Origin: Spartobacteria bacterium
GTDB taxonomy: Bacteria; Verrucomicrobiota; Verrucomicrobiia; Chthoniobacterales; UBA10450
Direction: 5' to 3'
DNA length: 7,073 nt
Assembly (NCBI GenBank): GCA_021324035.1
Contig: JAJPJU010000187.1
Span: 1-7,073, forward strand
Made by a program: the position numbers and the translations under genes. The notes under the pieces were generated by a model that saw only the letters and a list, made by a program, of their open reading frames with translations, was not told where the DNA came from and did no database searches. Below are positions 1 through 3,905 of the stretch, in pieces. How positions within the stretch are numbered: the first letter of the stretch is position 1; the number at the start of each line of letters is the position of its first letter.

Positions 1-1984
1 GCTCCGCCACCAGCACCGGTCCCGGCGCATTTGATTTCGAGGATACAAGTTGGCCGGCGAATCCGACTTTCTGATCTCCGGAGTAAATGTCGACCGCCAG
101 AACCAGGTCAGGAAATTTCCCAGGCCGCAACGATAAATTTGGAACGATTGGGTCCAGCGCGCCGCGGAGATCGAACAGATCGAGGTTCCGTTTGGTTTGC
201 GATCGCCAATTCGCGGTGCTCGCGGAATTTCCCCACAGTAAAACGCCAAGATGCCGTTCTTCTTTTCCGTTCGGCGGAATGAAAGCGCGTCCAATCTCAA
301 AAATGGCCACGGTTTCGGCACCGGCATTCACATTTCTTTCCAGAACGACCAGGAGTCCCCCAATCAGGCTCGCGCGAAGAGCGACATGATCTTCGCTCAG
401 CGGATTTTTCAGCGCGACCACGTCGTTGCCGAATCCAGACGCACTTCTCGGTATCAGCTTGGATGTGCGCGCTTCGAAGAGTCCGCGCGCGACCAGACGC
501 TGGCGCATTTCAGATTCCAGATCGTGAGCGTGGTCTGCCGCGCTCGAAGCGGTGAACCGGCTCCGGTCTGTTCCCGGGATTTTGTTGATCCCGTAAGCGC
601 GGACGATTTCCTCAATCAGATCGACGTCGCGCAGCAAATCCCGCCGATAGCTGGGGATTTTCCATTTCATGAGCTTCGCTGCGCTGGTTTTCTTCAAACC
701 AAAGTGGGTGAGGATTTCGTCAACTTGTTTTGGCTTGATCGGGACACCGACGACGCGATCCACCTTTTCGTAGCTCAACGAAACATCCGGCGGGTTCGCG
801 GGAATCTTTCCGGCGACATTGATTTCTTTTGCGGGAGTTCCTCCGGCGATTTCCTGGATCAGCTCGGTCGCGCGATGGGATGCGCGCAAAACCATTTCCG
901 GATCGACCCCGCGTTCGAACCGATAACTTGCGTCGCTCGGCAAACTGAGTTGGCGCGCAGTCTTTCGAACGCTTGCTGGAAGGAAATACGCGGCCTCGAG
1001 CAGAATGTTTTTGGTGGACGCGCTGACGCCGGTTTCTTCACCGCCCATTACGCCGCCGATCCCAACCGCCCGCTGTTGATCAGCCACAACGCAATTGTCC
1101 GGCTTGAGCGAATAAGTCTTTCCGTCGAGCGCGAGAAATTTTTCACCATCGTGAGCAAGCCGGACGTTGATGTCGCCGTTCAATTTGTCGGCGTCGAACG
1201 CATGGGTGGGCTGGCCAAGCTCGAGCATCACGAAATTCGAGATATCGACGATGTTGTTGATCGAACGAATTCCAGCGCTCTCGATTTTACTTCGCAGCCA
1301 TTGCGGGCTCGGGCCGACGGTGACGTTACTGATCCTCCGCGCGGAGAAGAACGGACATTCCCGCGTTGACGCGATTGTTGCGCCGGTTTTCCTGATCTCG
1401 ATCTTGGGGTCGGCCGGCCGCGAGTTTAATTTTTTTCCGGTGAGCGCTGCGATTTCACGCGCCAAACCATAATGGCTCAGCAAGTCCCCGCGGTTCGGGG
1501 TGATTTCAACGTCCAAAATCGTGTCGCTCGGAAACAAATCTGAAATCGGGGCGCCGATCTTCGCTTCCGGCGACAAGATCAAGAGACCGGCGGCGTCGGA
1601 GCCGAGGCCGAGCTCGATCGCGCTGCAAAGCATTCCCTCGCTCTCGACGCCTCGCAGTTTGCTTTTTCGAATCTCGGTTCCGTTAGGCAATTTCGCTCCC
1701 GGAAGGGCCAGCGGAACTTTGTCGCCAACTTTGTAATTGGTCGCGCCGCAAACAATCTGGCGTTTGATTCCGCTGCCGTCGTCGACTTCGCAAACACTCA
1801 GACGATCGGCATCCGGATGGCGCGAAGACGCTTTTATTTGCGAAACAATCACATTGTCGATTTTCGCGCCGCGGGTTTCGATATTTTCAGTTTCGACGCC
1901 GGCACGGGTCAACAAATCGGCGATCTCTTCCGGATTTTTTGGAAGATCGACAAATTCGCGCAGCCAGTTGACGGAAAATTTCAT
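1..1984 (-). CDS. pheT: Phenylalanyl-tRNA synthetase beta subunit (partial, C-terminus off left edge)
   Basis: Beta subunit of the (alpha-beta)2 enzyme that charges tRNA-Phe in the cytoplasm. I translated the reverse strand base by base: 661 codons from ATG at 1984 to the edge, with no stop or frameshift. Visible parts: N-terminus MKFSVNWLREFVDLP; tRNA-binding (EMAP-like) domain with HPDADRL at residues 56-62; ITPNRGDLLSHYGLAREIA at 161-179; B3/B4 editing region at roughly 205-380, with IGGVMGGEETG (309-319) and SDASYRFERGVDP (350-362); B5 region with PSYRRDLL (444-451) and the acidic DVDLIEEIV (453-461); then the synthetase-like core (KNPLSEDHVALRASL, 526-540). Family members are usually near 800 residues, so about 130 are outside the window, including the ferredoxin-fold anticodon-binding domain. 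It lies 85 bases downstream of pheS on the same strand, surely co-transcribed. No Shine-Dalgarno precedes the ATG; a double-hairpin repeat ends nine bases upstream instead. Confidence 0.97.
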   Translation of the reverse strand, partial: MKFSVNWLREFVDLPKNPEEIADLLTRAGVETENIETRGAKIDNVIVSQIKASSRHPDADRLSVCEVDDGSGIKRQIVCGATNYKVGDKVPLALPGAKLPNGTEIRKSKLRGVESEGMLCSAIELGLGSDAAGLLILSPEAKIGAPISDLFPSDTILDVEITPNRGDLLSHYGLAREIAALTGKKLNSRPADPKIEIRKTGATIASTRECPFFSARRISNVTVGPSPQWLRSKIESAGIRSINNIVDISNFVMLELGQPTHAFDADKLNGDINVRLAHDGEKFLALDGKTYSLKPDNCVVADQQRAVGIGGVMGGEETGVSASTKNILLEAAYFLPASVRKTARQLSLPSDASYRFERGVDPEMVLRASHRATELIQEIAGGTPAKEINVAGKIPANPPDVSLSYEKVDRVVGVPIKPKQVDEILTHFGLKKTSAAKLMKWKIPSYRRDLLRDVDLIEEIVRAYGINKIPGTDRSRFTASSAADHAHDLESEMRQRLVARGLFEARTSKLIPRSASGFGNDVVALKNPLSEDHVALRASLIGGLLVVLERNVNAGAETVAIFEIGRAFIPPNGKEERHLGVLLWGNSASTANWRSQTKRNLDLFDLRGALDPIVPNLSLRPGKFPDLVLAVDIYSGDQKVGFAGQLVSSKSNAPGPVLVAE

Positions 1985-1993
1985 GAGAAATGC

Positions 1994-2050
1994 AGGTAGG
2001 GGCGATTGTCCGCAATCGCCTGGTGGCGGGTCTGTGACCCGCCGCTACCT
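1994..2050. repeat. REP-pair-like double hairpin, copy 1 (pheS-pheT gap)
   Basis: A 57-bp element with three stems. The outer stem is AGGTAG (1994-1999) with CTACCT (2045-2050). Inside are two perfect 8-bp hairpins: GGCGATTG (2001-2008), loop TCCG, CAATCGCC (2013-2020); and GGCGGGTC (2025-2032), loop TGT, GACCCGCC (2036-2043). TGGT links the hairpins, and a G on each side (2000, 2044) separates them from the outer stem. GTAG next to a palindrome, present again as its inverse at the far end, matches the general layout of REP sequences in inverted pairs (REPIN), the substrates of RAYT (TnpA-REP) Y1 transposases. No RAYT gene is in the window, so that link is inference. In the pheS-pheT mRNA it would fold as a three-way junction. 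Confidence 0.85.
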
Positions 2051-2069
2051 CGGGATGATAAAAGAGTGT

Positions 2070-3086
2070 TCACGCGAATTGCCTCAAGAACCGCAAATCG
2101 TTTTGGCTGAAATACCGAATATCAGGAATGTCGAACAGGATCATGGCCAGGCGGTCCATTCCGAGACCGAACGCGAACCCGCTCCATTTCTCGGGATCAT
2201 AGGCTTTGTCACCGCGCGCTTTGTTGACCTGTTCGAACACGGCGGGATGGACCACGCCCGAACCGGCGACTTCGATCCAGCGCTCTCCGCTTTTGAGCGC
2301 CTTCGATTTTACATAAACCTCCAGGCTCGGCTCGGTGAACGGAAAGAAGTGCGGACGGAATTGAATCTGCGTGTCCGAACCAAACAGTTCGCGCATGAAA
2401 AATTCGAGCGAGCCCTTCAGGTCCGCGACGCTGACGTTTTCATCGACGTACAGTCCTTCGATTTGATGAAACTGCGGGCTGTGGGTCGCGTCGAGTTCGT
2501 CACGGCGATAGGCGGCGCCAGGTGAGATGACGCGAATCGGCGGTTTCGCCGCTTGCATGGTGCGGATTTGAACCGTCGAAGTGTGAGTTCGGAGCAATCG
2601 GCCATCGGGCAAAAAGAATGTGTCCTGCTCGTTTCGGGCCGGATGTTCGGGTGGGGTGTTGAGCGCGTCGAAGCAGTGCCACTCGTCGTCGATGTCCGGT
2701 CCGTCCGCCAACGCGAAACCCATTCGCCGGAAAATTTCGATCGAGCGTTCCCACATTTGGGTAAGGGGATGGAGCGCGCCGATCTCCCGCGGTGTTCCCG
2801 GCAACGAGATGTCGATCTTCGCGAGGGCGCCGGATTCTTTCGCGGAGCGAAATTGTTGCGAACGCGATTCGATTGCGGCCGTAACCGCGGTGCGAATTTC
2901 GTTCAGCAACTTGCCGACGACTGGCTTTTCCTCTTTGGGGAGCGTCTTCATTTGCTCGCCCCACGCAGAAATGCTGCCGCTGCGTCCGAGATATTTTACC
3001 CGGGCGGCTTCAAGGGCTTGCTCGTCGCTGGCGGCGGTTATCTCTGCCAGCGCGGCTTGCTGAAGATCTTCAAGTGGGTGTGACAT
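2070..3086 (-). CDS. pheS: Phenylalanyl-tRNA synthetase alpha subunit
   Basis: Catalytic alpha subunit of class II phenylalanyl-tRNA synthetase; activates phenylalanine with ATP and transfers it to tRNA-Phe together with PheT. The 338-residue length is typical of bacterial PheS. The N-terminal ~90 residues look like the charged, helical tRNA-contacting arm. The class II fold follows: motif 1 around LHPLTQMWERSIEIFRRMGF (105-124), LLRTHTSTVQIRTM (164-177), motif 2 region with FHQIEGLYV (206-214), the Phe-pocket segment FFPFTEPS (247-254), VAGSGVVHPAVF (273-284), and motif 3 GFAFGLGMDRLAMI (303-316) with its ATP-contacting Arg. Start ATG at 3086; stop TGA at 2072-2070. No Shine-Dalgarno precedes the start: the 5' region is a degenerate heptamer array. 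It sits 97 bases after rplT and 85 before pheT on one strand, consistent with an operon. Confidence 0.98.
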   Translation of the reverse strand: MSHPLEDLQQAALAEITAASDEQALEAARVKYLGRSGSISAWGEQMKTLPKEEKPVVGKLLNEIRTAVTAAIESRSQQFRSAKESGALAKIDISLPGTPREIGALHPLTQMWERSIEIFRRMGFALADGPDIDDEWHCFDALNTPPEHPARNEQDTFFLPDGRLLRTHTSTVQIRTMQAAKPPIRVISPGAAYRRDELDATHSPQFHQIEGLYVDENVSVADLKGSLEFFMRELFGSDTQIQFRPHFFPFTEPSLEVYVKSKALKSGERWIEVAGSGVVHPAVFEQVNKARGDKAYDPEKWSGFAFGLGMDRLAMILFDIPDIRYFSQNDLRFLRQFA

Positions 3087-3090
3087 GAAT

Positions 3091-3125
3091 GAGCAAACGT
3101 TGAACGCTCAACGTCCAACGCTCAA
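3091..3125. repeat. Degenerate 7-mer tandem array at the pheS start
   Basis: Read on the minus strand (pheS sense), consecutive heptamers are TTGAGCG (3125-3119), TTGGACG (3118-3112), TTGAGCG (3111-3105), TTCAACG (3104-3098) and a decayed TTTGCTC (3097-3091). The array ends four bases before the pheS ATG and so occupies the space where a ribosome binding site would lie. Part of it also folds: ACGTTGA (3097-3103), loop ACGC, TCAACGT (3108-3114). Period-7 short tandem repeats are known from other bacteria, for example the STRR repeats of filamentous cyanobacteria. This unit is not one I can name. Confidence 0.75.
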
Positions 3126-3130
3126 TGATT

Positions 3131-3182
3131 TTGTAGGGCGTTTCTGTGAAACGCCGCGGCGGCTGACACAGCCGCCCTACAA
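3131..3182. repeat. REP-pair-like double hairpin, copy 2 (rplT-pheS gap)
   Basis: A 52-bp element with the same plan as the copy between pheS and pheT but different stem sequences. The outer stem is TTGTAG (3131-3136) with CTACAA (3177-3182). Hairpin 1 is GGCGTTTC (3137-3144), loop TGT, GAAACGCC (3148-3155). A GC linker follows, then hairpin 2: GGCGGCTG (3158-3165), loop ACA, CAGCCGCC (3169-3176). On the minus strand it begins one base after the rplT stop codon, so it directly caps the rplT 3' end within the rplT-pheS transcript. There is no T-run after it, so it is not a canonical intrinsic terminator, although it could still affect mRNA ends or stability. Confidence 0.87.
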
Positions 3183-3183
3183 T

Positions 3184-3570
3184 TCACGCCGCTTTCTTCT
3201 TCGACTTCGACTTTTCGTCGAGCGCGCCCTTGACTTGTTCGACGATCGCTTTGAAAGCGTCCGCATCGTTGACCGCGATGTCGGCCAGAATTTTGCGGTC
3301 CAGGCCCACGCCGGCGGCTTTCAAACCTTCGGCGAAGCGGCTGTAAGTCATACCATGCGCGCGGGCGGCGGCGTTCAACCGTTGGATCCAAAGATAACGG
3401 AAGGTGCGTTTACGCGTTTTGCGATCGCGATAGGCCCAATACTTGCCTTTCATGGTCGCGTCCTTGGCGTAACGGAAAAGTTTCGATCTGCGTCCGCGAT
3501 AACCCTTGGCGGATTTGATGACGCGTTTGCGCCGGGCCCGGCTGGCGGGCGAATTAGTGGCTCTTGGCAT
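3184..3570 (-). CDS. rplT: 50S ribosomal protein L20
   Basis: L20 binds 23S rRNA early and is needed for large-subunit assembly; in several bacteria it also represses its own operon by binding the leader mRNA. The 128-residue product is unmistakable: MPRATNSPASRARRKRVIK, then AKGYRGRRSKLFRYAK (21-36), YWAYRDRKTRKRTFRYLWIQ (44-63), RLNAAARAHGMTYSRF (64-79) and the C-terminal globular part LDRKILADIA (90-99). It is about ten residues longer than the usual ~118, owing to a Lys/Ser-rich tail (KSKSKKKAA). Start ATG at 3570; stop TGA at 3186-3184. It is the first gene of the rplT-pheS-pheT group. rpmI (L35) and infC, its usual upstream partners, are absent; the upstream neighbour is a divergent cyclase gene. 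Confidence 0.98.
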   Translation of the reverse strand: MPRATNSPASRARRKRVIKSAKGYRGRRSKLFRYAKDATMKGKYWAYRDRKTRKRTFRYLWIQRLNAAARAHGMTYSRFAEGLKAAGVGLDRKILADIAVNDADAFKAIVEQVKGALDEKSKSKKKAA

Positions 3571-3580
3571 TTGTTGTTAT

Positions 3581-3603
3581 GCCCCGCCAGGGCGGGGCTC
3601 CTT
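3581..3603 (-). promoter_or_regulatory. rplT Shine-Dalgarno separated from its ATG by a hairpin
   Basis: On the rplT strand, AAGGAG (3603-3598) is the best Shine-Dalgarno match among the minus-strand genes here, but it is 27 bases from the ATG in linear sequence, too far for normal initiation. Between them is a perfect 8-bp GC-only hairpin, GCCCCGCC (3581-3588) with GGCGGGGC (3591-3598), followed by ten unpaired-looking bases (ATAACAACAA) up to the ATG. Folding the hairpin would bring the effective spacing to about ten bases. Stem-loops that shorten an SD-to-start distance are known, for example in phage T4 gene 38. That this acts here is inference; the hairpin could also be an inserted repeat. 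Confidence 0.5.
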
Positions 3604-3626
3604 CATTCAGCGGGCTGTTCGTTTTA

Positions 3627-3632
3627 ATTATC
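3627..3632 (-). promoter_or_regulatory. Possible -10 element for rplT
   Basis: GATAAT on the minus strand matches TATAAT at five of six positions and lies in an AT-rich patch. A start about seven bases downstream would give a leader of roughly 50 bases carrying the AAGGAG and hairpin. The hexamer 17 bases upstream (CAGCGA) does not resemble TTGACA, so this is a weak call. Confidence 0.2.
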
Positions 3633-3660
3633 GATCTTTCCGACCTCGCTCGCTGATAAA

Positions 3661-3676
3661 TCCCGCAACCGCGGGA
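3661..3676. other. Perfect 6-bp hairpin in the rplT upstream region
   Basis: TCCCGC (3661-3666), loop AACC, GCGGGA (3671-3676). On the minus strand the stem is followed by TTTATC, which is a little terminator-like, but no gene in this window lies upstream of it on that strand. It may be part of a leader RNA, an operator or a degraded palindromic repeat. Confidence 0.45.
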
Positions 3677-3692
3677 CAGGTGGAGAGATGAA

Positions 3693-3710
3693 CCGGCGCA
3701 CTGGCGCCGG
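3693..3710. other. Perfect 7-bp GC-rich hairpin
   Basis: CCGGCGC (3693-3699), loop ACTG, GCGCCGG (3704-3710). Seventeen bases from the neighbouring 6-bp hairpin, with no T-run on either side. Stems are fully paired. The function is unknown: candidates are an RNA leader element, a protein-binding palindrome, or an interspersed repeat. Confidence 0.5.
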
Positions 3711-3740
3711 GGCGAAGAAGGTAGGTCAAAAATCGATCGA

Positions 3741-3887
3741 TTCAAATCCGAAATCCGAATGTCGAGATCCGAAACAAATTCGAATAATCAAACTTTATAG
3801 TGAAATGCGAAATGTGCTTCTTCGGATTTTGAATTTCGTGCTTGTTTCGGTATTCGGATTTCGAATTTTCATTCGTCATTTCGGATT
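3741..3887. repeat. Opposed-arm 7-mer array (ATCCGAA type) upstream of the cyclase
   Basis: Left arm on the plus strand, in strict 7-base phase: ATCCGAA (3746-3752), ATCCGAA (3753-3759), TGTCGAG (3760-3766), ATCCGAA (3767-3773), ACAAATT (3774-3780), CGAATAA (3781-3787). The right arm carries the reverse complements, read from its outer end: TTCGAAT (3860-3866), TTCGGAT (3853-3859), TTCGGTA (3846-3852), TGCTTGT (3839-3845), AATTTCG (3832-3838), GATTTTG (3825-3831), TTCTTCG (3818-3824). The arms align as an imperfect inverted repeat around an AT-rich core (3788-3817), and the right arm lacks one heptamer. A further TTCGGAT (3880-3886) is out of phase by one base. The region is clearly more AT-rich than the genes. 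I infer a spreading or slippage-prone repeat that also carries the cyclase promoter region. Confidence 0.8.
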
Positions 3888-3903
3888 CTTTGATAGAATC
3901 CGA
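3881..3903. promoter_or_regulatory. 9-bp perfect dyad next to the cyclase GTG start
   Basis: TCGGATTCT (3881-3889), loop TTGAT, AGAATCCGA (3895-3903). The dyad ends two bases before the GTG start codon at 3906 and replaces any Shine-Dalgarno. Its left half is a heptamer-type unit (TTCGGAT), so it may have arisen from the array. As DNA it could be an operator. As RNA it would sit in the ribosome footprint and could restrict initiation. Confidence 0.5.
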
Positions 3904-3905
3904 TC

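Larger units (their letters stand above)
3571..3905. other. 335-base divergent intergenic region, no gene
   Basis: Lies between the divergent starts of rplT and the cyclase gene. I see no convincing gene in any frame; in particular no L35-like ORF and no IF3 end. Short ORFs across it read as low-complexity translations of the repeats. From the rplT side it holds a hairpin with an AAGGAG motif (3581-3603), two further perfect hairpins (3661-3676, 3693-3710), an AT-rich opposed-arm heptamer array (3741-3887), and a 9-bp dyad that touches the cyclase start (3881-3903). Promoters for both genes must lie here, but none matches consensus well. Confidence 0.85.

Noticed and set aside
251..1369. 372-codon plus-strand ORF opposite pheT
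   Set aside because: It is in exact antisense register with pheT codons and has no recognisable domain or RBS. pheT is open and motif-rich for 661 codons. Long in-register antisense ORFs arise when a gene avoids TTA, CTA and TCA codons.
1737..3083. Plus-strand ORFs of 262 and 176 codons across pheS and the pheS-pheT joint
   Set aside because: They follow the antisense register of pheS and run through the repeat between genes; no motifs. Similar shadows over rplT (3085-3627) and the cyclase (4008-4532, 4974-5612) were discarded for the same reason.
3131..3182. Intrinsic terminator after rplT
   Set aside because: The stems are strong, but no T-run follows on either strand, and the same element lies between pheS and pheT where termination would cut the operon.
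3651..3700. Hammerhead-like CTGATA followed by a stem
   Set aside because: The conserved core (CTGATGA and the GAAA after stem II) is not present. Comparison from memory with common riboswitches gave no match either.
3091..3903. CRISPR array
   Set aside because: Repeat units are only 7 bases, contiguous and degenerate, with no spacers and no cas gene nearby.
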